DNA of 64,000 nucleotides from Streptomyces sp. HD (GTDB lineage: Bacteria; Actinomycetota; Actinomycetes; Streptomycetales; Streptomycetaceae), in contig NZ_JAQMYP010000013.1 in NCBI RefSeq assembly GCF_028369295.1, positions 62,001 through 126,000 on the forward strand, given 5' to 3'. Both the position numbers and the translations under genes were made by a program. Positions 18,972 to 26,792 of the stretch are shown piece by piece; position 1 is the first letter of the stretch; each line of letters starts with the position of its first letter. The notes under the pieces are model-generated. The model was given only the letters and a program-made list of their open reading frames with translations. It made no database searches and was not told the origin of the DNA.

Positions 18972-19411
18972 CCCGCGGACCCGAAGTGGACCTGCTGGTG
19001 GTTGTGGTCGCCCGTCTGGACGTTGACCGGGCCGTTGAAGGTGCCGCCGGACAGCACTCCGCCGCCGACGGAGCTGTCCTGGCCGCCGAACTCCCGCGTC
19101 AGCGCCCGGAGTTCGGCGACAACCCGCTCGCGCTCCTCGTCCCCGAGGGATTGCAGCAGCGAGGCGAACTCCCCCTGCCACAGGCTCGCGTGCCGGGCCC
19201 GTACGTTCTCCCGCTCGCTGTCGTCGGCGTCGGCGAGAGCGGCGGCCGTACGGTCCAGGAGGTCGAGCGCCTCGCCCTCGCGTTCCGTGTCACCCCGTCC
19301 GATGAGCCGTGCGCCCCGGGTCCGGAACCATGCCCAGACATCCGTTCCGGCTGCCTGCACGACGGCCATGCCGCCGCCCGCCGCCACCGCCGTGAGTGCT
19401 TCCGTCAGCAT
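18968..19411 (-). CDS. Small effector candidate with C-terminal RHIM/amyloid-like motif
   Basis: 147 aa. The N-terminus (MLTEALTAVAAGGGMAVVQAAG) is a hydrophobic, glycine-rich helix that could insert into a membrane, followed by a helical region rich in Glu and Arg (ERENVRARHASLWQGEFASLLQSL). Near the C-terminus is GGTFNGPVNVQTGDHNHQQV, nearly the same as the N-terminal motif of the NACHT protein. The four-base overlap with that gene shows co-translation. The order (effector with C-terminal motif, NLR with N-terminal motif) is that described for bacterial amyloid-signalling NLR pairs. A pore-forming or cell-death role is inferred, not shown. Confidence 0.75.
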   Translation of the reverse strand: MLTEALTAVAAGGGMAVVQAAGTDVWAWFRTRGARLIGRGDTEREGEALDLLDRTAAALADADDSERENVRARHASLWQGEFASLLQSLGDEERERVVAELRALTREFGGQDSSVGGGVLSGGTFNGPVNVQTGDHNHQQVHFGSAG

Positions 19412-19607
19412 CGTCTCCGACCTCCCCGTCGCCGAATCATGAGACAACTGCGATGGTACAGAGGGGAGTTGAGGGAAGCCGCCGGGCAGGTGGGCGGCCG
19501 AATGCATTCGTTCGCGGTACGAGGATGATCTCGCACAACTACTCTGGGCCACCGATCCGACACAACAGGTCCCCGGGCGGGCCGAGTTGCAAGAGAGGGG
19601 CCCCTGC

Positions 19608-20456
19608 GTGACCCAGATCAACACCCTCGATCCGGGCGCCTCGCCACTGGACTACTTCGGCTTCGAGCTGCGCCGCTACCGCGAGGCCGCCGGGCTGACC
19701 CAGAAGCAGCTCGGGGGGATCGTGTACTGCACCGGCTCGCTGGTCGGGCAGATCGAGACGGCCCGGAAGCTGCCGACACTCCCGTTCAGCGAGCGGGCGG
19801 ATATGGCGCTGGAGACGGACGGCCTGCTGGCCCGGTTGTATGTGCTGGTGATGCGCAGTCAACTTCCGGCCTGGTTCCAGCAGGTGGCGGAGCTGGAGTC
19901 GCGGGCGACCGAGATCTGCACCTTCCAGACGCACATGGTGCACGGACTCCTGCAGACCAGGGAGTACGCGCGTGCCGTGCTCGGTGTGCTGGACGACACC
20001 GACCTCGACGACCGCACCGAGGTGCGGCTCGCCCGTCAGCGCATCTTCGACAAGGACGAACCGCCGGTCTTCTGGATGATCCTGGGCGAGGCGGCGCTGC
20101 ACCAGGAGATCGGCGGTCGGGAGACGATGCGCGGACAGCTGGAACGCCTGTTGTCCTTCGAGCGCAATCCGAGGATCAACGTACAGGTGCTGCCGTTCAC
20201 GGCCGGAGCGCACGCGGGGCTGCAAGGCCCGTTCAACCTCTACCGCGTCCCCGGCGATCCGACGATCGTCTACACCGAGGGGTACGGCAGCGGGCATCCC
20301 ACCGCCAACCCGGACACTGTCAAGGACTGCGCGCTCCGATACGATCATCTCCAGGCCGCTGCTCTCTCCCTCAAGGACTCGGCGGAGTTGATCCGGCGTG
20401 TGATGGAGGAGCGTTATGGAGAGCGCCGGGATTCCGGCGGGGAGCCGGTGGCGTAA
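19608..20456 (+). CDS. XRE-family regulator, DUF5753/Scr1 type
   Basis: 282 aa. The N-terminal helix-turn-helix (LRRYREAAGLTQKQLGGIVYCTGSLVGQIETARKLP) spans about residues 20-60. The rest is the DUF5753 domain typical of Streptomyces regulators, with WFQQVAELESRATEICTFQ and QVLPFTAGAHAGLQGPFNLY. GTG 19608 is preceded by GAGAGGGG at good spacing; an upstream TTG (19587) is less likely. It overlaps the DUF397 gene by 41 bases. Such pairs are abundant and behave like regulator/small-partner modules in development or defence. It diverges from the NLR-like pair, so it may control it. Confidence 0.9.
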   Translation: MTQINTLDPGASPLDYFGFELRRYREAAGLTQKQLGGIVYCTGSLVGQIETARKLPTLPFSERADMALETDGLLARLYVLVMRSQLPAWFQQVAELESRATEICTFQTHMVHGLLQTREYARAVLGVLDDTDLDDRTEVRLARQRIFDKDEPPVFWMILGEAALHQEIGGRETMRGQLERLLSFERNPRINVQVLPFTAGAHAGLQGPFNLYRVPGDPTIVYTEGYGSGHPTANPDTVKDCALRYDHLQAAALSLKDSAELIRRVMEERYGERRDSGGEPVA

Positions 20457-20616
20457 GTCCAGCTACAGCGGTGACCAGAGCGGTGACTGCGTGGAGATCG
20501 CCGAGGCTCCCGTCACCGTCGCCGTACGCGACTCCAAGAACTCGGCGGGCCCGATCCTCGCCTTCGGGCCCACCGCCTTCACGACGTTCGTGCGATGGGC
20601 TACAGCCGCTGAATGA
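20416..20616 (+). CDS. DUF397 small protein
   Basis: 66 aa. It shows the family features WRKSSYSGDQSGDCVEIA, VAVRDSKNSAGPIL and a final FVRWA. DUF397 proteins are encoded beside XRE/DUF5753 regulators and interact with them, as BldB-like and Scr-type modules do. It overlaps the regulator by 41 bases in another frame and the convergent thiolase gene by 17 bases. Confidence 0.9.
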   Translation: MESAGIPAGSRWRKSSYSGDQSGDCVEIAEAPVTVAVRDSKNSAGPILAFGPTAFTTFVRWATAAE

Positions 20617-21769
20617 TCGTGCCGGTGGCCAGCCCGCCCCCCGCGCACATCGTCACCAGCGCGAACTCCTTGTCCGCGCGCTCCAGTTCATGCAGCGCGG
20701 TCGTGATCAGCCGGGCCCCGGTGGCCCCCACCGGATGCCCGAGTGCGATCGCGCCGCCGTTCACGTTCACCTTCTCCAGGTCCTGCTCGAAGACCTGCGC
20801 CCAGCTCAGCACCACGGACGCGAACGCCTCGTTGATCTCCACGAGGTCGATGTCCTTCAACGACATCCCGGCCTTGCCCAGCACCGCCTTCGTCGCGTCG
20901 ATCGGGCCGTCGAGGTGGAAGTGGGGGTCGGCGCCCACCAGCGCCTGGGCCACGATCCGCGCCCTCGGCCGCAGCTTCAGCGCCCGCGCCATCCGTTTCG
21001 ACGCCCACATGACGGCCGCCGCGCCGTCGCTGATCTGTGACGAGTTGCCCGCCGTGTGGACGGCCGTCGGCATGATGGACTTCAGGCCCGCCAGTGCCTC
21101 CATGGACGTGTCGCGCAGGCCCTCGTCCTTGTCGACCAGGCGCCACATGCCCTGCCCGGCGCGCTGCTCGTCCTCGGTCGTCGGGACCTGGACGGCGAAC
21201 GTCTCCTTCTTGAACCGTTCCTCGGCCCAGGCGGCGGCGGCCCGCTCCTGTGAGAGCAGGCCGAGGGAGTCGACGTTCTCCCGTGTCAGCCCGCGGTGGC
21301 GGGCGATCCGTTCCGCCGCCTCGAACTGGTTGGGCAGATCGACGTTCCACTCGTCGGGGAAGGGTTTGCCGGGCCCGTGCTTGGAGCCCGAGCCCAGCGG
21401 CACCCGGGACATCGCCTCGACGCCGCAGCTGATCCCGACGTCGATGACGCCCGCCGCGATCATGTTGGCCGCCATGTGTGAGGCCTGCTGCGAGGAGCCG
21501 CACTGACAGTCGACGGTGGTCGCCGCCGTCTCGTACGGCAGGCCCATGGTGAGCCAGGCCGTGCGCGCGGGGTTCATGGACTGCTCGCCGGCGTGGGTCA
21601 CCGTGCCGCCGACGATCTGCTCCACACAGTCGGCGGGGATGCCGGTGCGGCCCAGGAGTTCGCGGTAGGTCTCGCCCAGGAGATAGGCGGGATGGAGGTT
21701 GGCGAGCGCGCCGCCGCGCTTGCCGATGGGGGTGCGTACGGCTTCGACGATCACGGGTTCGGCAGCCAT
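20600..21769 (-). CDS. fadA5: Steroid 3-ketoacyl-CoA thiolase, FadA5-like
   Basis: 389 aa. It follows Mycobacterium FadA5 closely along its length as remembered: VIVEAVRTPIGKRGG, TTVDCQCGSSQQA with the nucleophilic Cys near residue 92, DLPNQFEAAERIA, HTAGNSSQISDGAAA, INEAFASVVLSWA, ALGHPVG with the catalytic His, and MCAGGGLATGTII with the second Cys. FadA5 cleaves 3-ketoacyl-CoA intermediates during steroid side-chain beta-oxidation. ATG 21769 is the start; longer readings run into the 73-bp element. It is divergent from cyp125 with a KstR-like palindrome between, which predicts control by the kstR product. Confidence 0.9.
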   Translation of the reverse strand: MAAEPVIVEAVRTPIGKRGGALANLHPAYLLGETYRELLGRTGIPADCVEQIVGGTVTHAGEQSMNPARTAWLTMGLPYETAATTVDCQCGSSQQASHMAANMIAAGVIDVGISCGVEAMSRVPLGSGSKHGPGKPFPDEWNVDLPNQFEAAERIARHRGLTRENVDSLGLLSQERAAAAWAEERFKKETFAVQVPTTEDEQRAGQGMWRLVDKDEGLRDTSMEALAGLKSIMPTAVHTAGNSSQISDGAAAVMWASKRMARALKLRPRARIVAQALVGADPHFHLDGPIDATKAVLGKAGMSLKDIDLVEINEAFASVVLSWAQVFEQDLEKVNVNGGAIALGHPVGATGARLITTALHELERADKEFALVTMCAGGGLATGTIIQRL

Positions 21770-21804
21770 GGGTGCGGATCCTCTCCGAGGGCTCTGCTGA
21801 ACTA

Positions 21805-21877
21805 GGGGGTGTTTTGAAAGTCCCGCACAGCACCCGCGGCGGGCGCGGGCACCGCACGGGACTTTCAAAACACCCCC
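21805..21877. mobile_element. 73-bp palindromic element, internal-deletion form (element 3)
   Basis: Perfect inverted ends (GGGGGTGTTTTGAAAGTCCC plus G) flanked on both sides by TA within CTAG (21803-21804 and 21878-21879). The centre retains CACAGCACCCGCGGCG and GGGCACCGCAC, both present in element 1 at 13412-13574, so this is a shortened relative. Ends differ from element 1 at matching positions in both arms (GCGAG/CTCGC against GAAAG/CTTTC). Confidence 0.75.
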
Positions 21878-21884
21878 TAGGCGG

Positions 21885-21904
21885 AACTAGTACGCGTTCT
21901 AGTT
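21885..21904. promoter_or_regulatory. KstR-like operator between fadA5 and cyp125
   Basis: AACTAGTACGCGTTCTAGTT, palindromic except for one pair. Bases 21888-21901 fit TnnAACnnGTTnnA, the published KstR motif, with one mismatch (TAC for AAC). It sits in the divergent promoter region of the two steroid genes. Confidence 0.7.
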
Positions 21905-22019
21905 CTGTGTTGCAGTGTGCTGACGAAGGTTCAATCACTGCAAGGGGTGTGCGCGGAACTGGGACGCTCACGGCTATTGCCAGTTGTAGAACCCGTTACT
22001 ACCGTCACGATGACCCTTG

Positions 22020-22034
22020 CTGATGGACCGTCAG
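22020..22034 (+). promoter_or_regulatory. CTGAYGGNNCGTCAG motif before cyp125
   Basis: CTGATGGACCGTCAG lies 9 bases before the ATG and touches the AGGAG ribosome binding site. The same 15-mer pattern occurs before the aldehyde dehydrogenase (33758) and the F420-type oxidoreductase (41372). Binding here could block transcription or translation. Confidence 0.65.
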
Positions 22035-22043
22035 GAGCTGTCC

Positions 22044-23279
22044 ATGCCCTGTCCAGCGCTTCCCGACGGGTTCGACTTCACCGATCCCGATGTGCTGCAC
22101 CACCGCGTACCCCTCCCGGAGTTCGCCGAGCTGCGCCGCGCCGAACCGGTCCGCTGGATCCCGCAGTCGGGCAACGTGGCCGGGTTCCAGGACGAGGGCT
22201 ACTGGGCGGTGACCCGGCACGCGGACGTCAAGTACGTGTCGACGCACCCGGAGTTGTTCTCGTCCTCCCTCAACACCGCGATCATCCGCTTCAACGAACA
22301 CATAGAGCGCGACGCGATAGACGCCCAGCGGCTGATCCTGCTCAACATGGACCCGCCCGAGCACACCCGGGTCCGCCAGATCGTCCAGCGCGTGTTCACC
22401 CCGCGCGCCATCCGCGCCCTGGAGGAGCGCCTGCGGACGCGGGCCCTGACGATCGCCGCGAACGCCCGGGACCGCTCGGGCCCCTTCGACTTCGTCACCG
22501 AGGTCGCCTGCGAACTGCCCCTCCAGGCCATCGCCGAGCTCATCGGCATCCCGCAGGGCGACCGGGCCAAGATCTTCGACTGGTCCAACAAGATGATCGC
22601 GTACGACGATCCCGAGTACGCCATCACCGAGGAGGTCGGCCAGGAGTCGGCCACCGAACTCATCGCGTACGCCATGAACATGGCCGCCGACCGGAAGGAG
22701 TGCCCGGCGAAGGACATCGTCAGCACACTGGTGGTGGCCGAGGACGAAGGCAGTCTGCGCTCCGACGAGTTCGGGTTCTTCGTGCTGATGCTGGCGGTCG
22801 CGGGCAACGAGACGACCCGCAACGCCATCACCCACGGCATGCACGCCTTCCTCACCCACCCCGAGCAGTGGGAGCTGTACAAGAGGGAGCGCCCCGAGAC
22901 GGCCGCCGAGGAGATCGTCCGCTGGGCGACCCCGGTGGTCTCCTTCCAGCGAACCGCCACACAGGACACGGAATTGGGCGGGAAGCGCATAAACAAGGGA
23001 GAACGGGTAGGCATCTTCTATGCCTCGGCGAACCACGATCCCGAGGTCTTCGAGAACCCGGACGCCTTCGACATCACCCGCGACCCCAACCCGCATCTCG
23101 GCTTCGGCGGCGGAGGCCCCCACTACTGCCTGGGCAAGTCCCTGGCGGTGCTGGAGATCGCCCTCCTCTTCAACGCCGTCGCCGACGCGATGCCCGGCCT
23201 TCGACTGGCCGGTGACCCGCGCCGCCTGCGCTCGGCGTGGATCAACGGGGTGAAGGAGCTCCGGGTCGCCGCAGACTGA
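22044..23279 (+). CDS. cyp125: CYP125-type cytochrome P450, steroid C26/C27 monooxygenase
   Basis: 411 aa. It matches Mycobacterium CYP125 in many diagnostic segments as remembered: DPPEHTRVRQIVQRVFTPRA, FDFVTEVACELPLQAIAELIGIPQ, DEFGFFVLMLAVAGNETTRN (I helix with the oxygen-activating AGNETT), RPETAAEEIVRWATPV (ExxR), and heme loop FGGGGPHYCLG with the axial Cys. CYP125 oxidises the terminal carbon of the cholesterol side chain, the first step of side-chain removal. ATG 22044 is seven bases after AGGAG. Electron donors could include the ferredoxin at 35261. Divergent from fadA5. Confidence 0.92.
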   Translation: MPCPALPDGFDFTDPDVLHHRVPLPEFAELRRAEPVRWIPQSGNVAGFQDEGYWAVTRHADVKYVSTHPELFSSSLNTAIIRFNEHIERDAIDAQRLILLNMDPPEHTRVRQIVQRVFTPRAIRALEERLRTRALTIAANARDRSGPFDFVTEVACELPLQAIAELIGIPQGDRAKIFDWSNKMIAYDDPEYAITEEVGQESATELIAYAMNMAADRKECPAKDIVSTLVVAEDEGSLRSDEFGFFVLMLAVAGNETTRNAITHGMHAFLTHPEQWELYKRERPETAAEEIVRWATPVVSFQRTATQDTELGGKRINKGERVGIFYASANHDPEVFENPDAFDITRDPNPHLGFGGGGPHYCLGKSLAVLEIALLFNAVADAMPGLRLAGDPRRLRSAWINGVKELRVAAD

Positions 23280-23332
23280 AGCATGCCGCACGCCGCAGGC
23301 CGGCGCCCGCGGCCGGCATCGGTCCGTTCCGA

Positions 23333-23377
23333 GGGAGGCAGGAGCACCCCTATCCCTACGCCCCGTTCCTGCCTCCC
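23333..23377 (+). terminator. Hairpin downstream of cyp125
   Basis: Inverted arms GGGAGGCAGGA (23333-23343) and TCCTGCCTCCC (23367-23377) with a 23-base loop, about 55 bases after the cyp125 stop. Confidence 0.6.
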
Positions 23378-23415
23378 CCGGGACGTCGGTGTGCGCACCC
23401 GCAGGCGGTACGCAC

Positions 23416-23453
23416 GAAGGCGGCGGCCCCGGGGATCGGGGGCCGCCGCCTTC
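23416..23453. terminator. Strong hairpin between convergent cyp125 and transglycosylase genes
   Basis: Arms GAAGGCGGCGGCCCC and GGGGCCGCCGCCTTC around an 8-base loop. It lies 23 bases beyond the transglycosylase stop and can serve both convergent transcripts. Confidence 0.75.
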
Positions 23454-23475
23454 AGTCCTGTCTGGCGGGGTCGGC

Positions 23476-23889
23476 TCAGTACCAGCCGTTCGACTGCCAG
23501 AAGTTCCAGGCGCCGCACGGGCTGCCGTAGCGGTCCTTCATGTAGTCCACGCCCCACTTGATCTGGGTGGCCGGGTTGGTCTTCCAGTCGGAGCCGGCGG
23601 AGGCCATCTTGTTGCCGGGCAGGGCCTGGACGAGGCCGTAGGCGCCGGACGAGGAATTGGTGGCGTTGACGTTCCAGTCGCTCTCGTGGTCGACGATGTT
23701 CGAGAAGCACTGGTACTGGGCCGAGTCCGAGATCATCTTCTTCGCGATCGCCTGCGCCGAGGAGGTCGAGGTCGCGGCCTGCGCGGGGGCGGCGGCGAAC
23801 AGGGTGCCGGCGGTGGCGGCGGCCAGGGCGGCACCGGCGAGGGCCTTCTTCGGGGCGGAGAGACGGCGGAAGGTGGAAACCACGGACAC
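23476..23889 (-). CDS. Secreted lytic transglycosylase-like (SLT) protein
   Basis: 137 aa. A signal peptide (ALAGAALAAATAGTLFAAAPAQA) precedes a short SLT-like domain: QCFSNIVDHESDWNVNATNSSSGAYGLVQALPGNKM, where Glu in HESDWN matches the catalytic Glu of lysozyme-like transglycosylases and GAYGLVQ is the conserved turn. It ends KDRYGSPCGAWNFWQSNGWY, which is typical. It likely trims peptidoglycan glycan strands. GTG 23889 is chosen because the signal peptide starts there and AAAGG lies upstream; ATGs further upstream give a long non-homologous extension. Confidence 0.88.
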   Translation of the reverse strand: MSVVSTFRRLSAPKKALAGAALAAATAGTLFAAAPAQAATSTSSAQAIAKKMISDSAQYQCFSNIVDHESDWNVNATNSSSGAYGLVQALPGNKMASAGSDWKTNPATQIKWGVDYMKDRYGSPCGAWNFWQSNGWY

Positions 23890-24225
23890 GGGGAGCCTTT
23901 CTTCGGGGACAGGGCGCCGCAGGCATGCCGGAACCACGCGATGCGAGGCGGGGGCATGCATCGGCGCCGCGGCCCTGTGGGGCACGTCGGCGCCGTGCGA
24001 CGTCATCCAGAGAAGCAGCCCGGGAAGGTGTCCGCAATGAGCCCTTTTGCTAGTTGTGGTCGTAAGTAGGGGGAAGGTCGTTTGTGTGACGTGGCTCTCA
24101 ATGTGCAGGTCAGAGGCCATTTTGGCGTGCACATGGCGTCTGATTTGTCCGACTAGGGTGGGTAGTAGGTGATCTGGCTCATGTGGGGTGCTTCACCGGG
24201 TGCGTAACGGTCCGCGCGCGGAGCT
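23890..24225 (-). promoter_or_regulatory. Long leader/promoter region of the transglycosylase gene
   Basis: 336 bases between two genes on the same strand. It must carry the promoter of the transglycosylase gene. The region was checked for the c-di-AMP (ydaO) aptamer that precedes several Streptomyces wall-hydrolase genes; the conserved segments were not found. Nothing else could be assigned. Confidence 0.4.
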
Positions 24226-25110
24226 TCACGGTGCGGGTGCGTCGAATGTGACCGGGCTCTCGAAGGCCGCCCGGCGGGTGGCCCGGCGCAGCGCCCTGAG
24301 GATCGCCGGGCCGAGGGTGAGCGTGAGGATCGCGGTGACGACGGCCCTGCCGAGGTCCCAGCCGAGCGAGGTGGCCAGGCAGTACGCGACGAAGCGGGCG
24401 AGATTGGCCAGGGGCCCGGCGTCGGGGTCGGGGGCGATGTTCGAGCCGTCCGCGAGCAGGTACGGCCAGCCCTGCATGTTCATCACCGTGCCGTACGCGA
24501 ACGCGGCGAGGAAGCCGTAGCCGGCCAGCAGCAGCAGCTCACCCCGGCCGCGCAGCCGGTCCGGACCCGGCAGCAGCCCGGCGCCCATCGTGAACCAGCC
24601 CATCGACAGCATCTGGAACGGCATCCATGGGCCCACCCCACCGGTGAGCAGGGCGGACGCGAACATCGTCACCGAGCCGAGCACGAACCCGAAGCCGGGG
24701 CCGAGGACCCGGCCGCTGAGCACCATCAGGAAGAACATCGGCTCGATCCCGGCCGTCCCGGCGCCCAGCGGGCGCAGCGCGGCACCGGTCGCCGCCAGCA
24801 CGCCCAGCATCGCCACCGCCTTCGGGCCGAGTCCGGACTCGGCGATCGTCGCGGAGACGACGGCGACCAGCAGGAGCAGCAGGCAGGTGAACAGCCACGG
24901 GGCGTCCTGGGCATGGGCGCTGACCTGCGCGGCGGGCGGAGCGAGGAAGGGCCAGCCGATCGCCGCCACACCGACCGCGCTGACCAGGAGAAGGGTGGCG
25001 ACCGAGCGGGGTCCCAGGCGGACGGCCCTGGCCTGGGGGACAGGGCGGGACGGGGGAGTGGAGTGGGACGGGGGAGTGGAGTGGGTGTGGGGGGTGGGGC
25101 GGTCGGTCAT
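24226..25110 (-). CDS. ECF transporter S component (substrate-binding membrane subunit)
   Basis: 294 aa. A Thr/Pro/Ser-rich N-terminus is followed by about seven helices from residue 38, including MFFLMVLSGRVLGPGFGFVLGSVTMFASALLTGGVGPWMPFQM, which is the layout of ECF S components. In such transporters this subunit captures a vitamin and is driven by the EcfT/ATPase module. As the last gene of a cobalamin-riboswitch operon, its substrate is most likely cobalamin or a precursor. Its ATG overlaps the ATPase stop (ATGA), showing co-translation. A conserved AxxxA dimer contact was not assigned. Confidence 0.88.
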   Translation of the reverse strand: MTDRPTPHTHSTPPSHSTPPSRPVPQARAVRLGPRSVATLLLVSAVGVAAIGWPFLAPPAAQVSAHAQDAPWLFTCLLLLLVAVVSATIAESGLGPKAVAMLGVLAATGAALRPLGAGTAGIEPMFFLMVLSGRVLGPGFGFVLGSVTMFASALLTGGVGPWMPFQMLSMGWFTMGAGLLPGPDRLRGRGELLLLAGYGFLAAFAYGTVMNMQGWPYLLADGSNIAPDPDAGPLANLARFVAYCLATSLGWDLGRAVVTAILTLTLGPAILRALRRATRRAAFESPVTFDAPAP

Positions 25111-26792
25111 GTGAGGGCCTCCCGCACCTCGGCGACGGTGAGCCACTTCTGCGGGGCCAGGATCTTGGCCACCTGCGGGGCGAAGGAGGGGGAGGCGACC
25201 ACCACGTCCGCCGCCGGGCCGTCCGCGATCACCTCGCCGTCGGCGAGGAGTACGACCCGGTGGGCGAGCTCGGCGGCCAGCTCCACGTCGTGCGTGGCCA
25301 GGACGATGGAGTGGCCCTCGGCCGCGAGGGTGCGCAGCAGTGCGACCAGGCGGGCCTTCGCGGCGTAGTCGAGTCCTCGGGTCGGTTCGTCGAGGAGGAG
25401 CAGCGCGGGGCGGGCGGTCAGGACGACCGCCAGCGCGAGCGTCAGCCGCTGGCCCTCGGAGAGGTCGCGTGGGTGGGTGTCGTCGGGGATGTCCGGGAGC
25501 AGCTCGGAGACGAGGGTGCGGCAGGTGCCGGGCGCTGCGTTCGCGTCGGCGTCGGCGGTCGTGCACTCGGCGGCGACGGTGTCCGCGTAGAGGAGGTCGC
25601 GGGGTTCCTGGGGGACCAGGCCGACGGCTCCGCCGAGGGTGACCGAGCCCGCGGAGGGTTTGGTGAGGCCGACCAGCGTGTTCAGGAGGGTGGATTTTCC
25701 CGCGCCGTTGCGGCCCATGACGGCGATGGTTTCGCCGTGGGCGACGGTCAGGTCGATGTGGCGGAGGGCCTGGACGTGGTCGCGGGTCACGGCCAGGGCT
25801 CGTACTTCGGCTGCGTGGGGGGTGGTGGGGGTGGTGGGGGTGCGCCTGCGTTTGAACCATCGGCGGTGAGTGGTTCGTTCGCCCAATGGGGTGGGGGGTG
25901 TGGAGTGTTGGCGGCTGCGGGTTTGTTGTGGCTGGTCGCGCAGTTCCCCGCGCCTCTTTGGGGCGATTTCGTCCCGTGCCTCAAGTCGGTGCCGTAGGTC
26001 TGCTGCCTTGCGTCGCGCGTCTCGGATCGTCAGGGGCAGAGGGGACCAGCCGGCCAGGCGGCCAAGGGCTACGACCGGCGGGTACACCGGGGACACGGCC
26101 ATCACCTCCGCCGGGGTGCCGAGGACGGGTGCTTCGCCGGGGGAGGGCAGCAGGACGAGCTGGTCGGCGTAGTGGATGACCCGTTCCAGGCGGTGTTCGG
26201 CCATCAGGACCGTCGTGCCCAGGTCGTGGACCAGGCGTTGGAGGACTGCTAGGACCTCTTCCGCGGCGGCCGGGTCCAGGGCCGAGGTCGGTTCGTCCAG
26301 GACCAGCACCCTGGGGTGGGGGGTGAGGACCGAGCCGATCGCGACGCGTTGCTGCTGGCCGCCGGAGAGGGTGGAGATGGGGCGGTCGCGGAGGTCGGTG
26401 AGGCCGAGCAGGTCGAGGGTCTCCTCGACGCGGCGGCGCATGACGTCGGGGGCGAGGCCCAGGGACTCCATGCCGTAGGCGAGTTCGTCCTCGACGGTGT
26501 CCGTGACGAAGTGGGAGAGGGGGTCCTGGCCCACCGTGCCCACCACGTCGGCGAGTTCGCGCGGCTTGTGGGTGCGGGTGTCCCGGCCGGCGACCGTGAC
26601 GCGGCCGCGCAGGGTGCCGCCGGTGAAGTGCGGGACCAGGCCGCTGACCGCGCCGAGGACGGTCGACTTGCCGACCCCCGACGGGCCGACCAGCAGCACC
26701 AGTTCGCCTTCCGGGACCTCGAAGTCGACGCCCTGGACGGTGGGTTCGGTGGCGCCGTCGTACGTCACGGAGACGTTCTCGAAGCGGATCAC
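25107..26792 (-). CDS. Double ATPase of an ECF transporter (EcfA1-EcfA2 fusion)
   Basis: 561 aa with two ABC ATPase domains in one chain. The first has Walker A GPSGVGKST near residue 40, signature LSGGQQQR and Walker B VLVLDEPTSALD. The second, from about residue 330, has GRNGAGKST, a weaker signature LSEGQRL and LLLLDEPTRGLD. Fused ATPases are common in actinobacterial ECF systems. The linker (about 270-330) is charged and low-complexity, and part of it is encoded by a copy of the dispersed 22-nt repeat (25937-25958). GTG 26792 overlaps the EcfT stop; the stop at 25107 overlaps the S-component ATG. Confidence 0.93.
   Translation of the reverse strand: MIRFENVSVTYDGATEPTVQGVDFEVPEGELVLLVGPSGVGKSTVLGAVSGLVPHFTGGTLRGRVTVAGRDTRTHKPRELADVVGTVGQDPLSHFVTDTVEDELAYGMESLGLAPDVMRRRVEETLDLLGLTDLRDRPISTLSGGQQQRVAIGSVLTPHPRVLVLDEPTSALDPAAAEEVLAVLQRLVHDLGTTVLMAEHRLERVIHYADQLVLLPSPGEAPVLGTPAEVMAVSPVYPPVVALGRLAGWSPLPLTIRDARRKAADLRHRLEARDEIAPKRRGELRDQPQQTRSRQHSTPPTPLGERTTHRRWFKRRRTPTTPTTPHAAEVRALAVTRDHVQALRHIDLTVAHGETIAVMGRNGAGKSTLLNTLVGLTKPSAGSVTLGGAVGLVPQEPRDLLYADTVAAECTTADADANAAPGTCRTLVSELLPDIPDDTHPRDLSEGQRLTLALAVVLTARPALLLLDEPTRGLDYAAKARLVALLRTLAAEGHSIVLATHDVELAAELAHRVVLLADGEVIADGPAADVVVASPSFAPQVAKILAPQKWLTVAEVREALT
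25937..25958. repeat. 22-nt dispersed repeat inside the ECF ATPase linker
   Basis: TCGCGCAGTTCCCCGCGCCT plus CT differs from the arm at 4309-4330 by one base and is followed by TTGGGGCG, the start of the hairpin return arm. Here it is translated as part of the inter-domain linker. Confidence 0.7.

Noticed and set aside
21805..21877. Rho-independent terminator for fadA5 or cyp125
   Set aside because: It lies upstream of both divergent genes, and its sequence relates it to the palindromic element family.
23890..24225. c-di-AMP (ydaO) riboswitch before the transglycosylase
   Set aside because: Conserved aptamer segments were not found; only the gene type suggested it.
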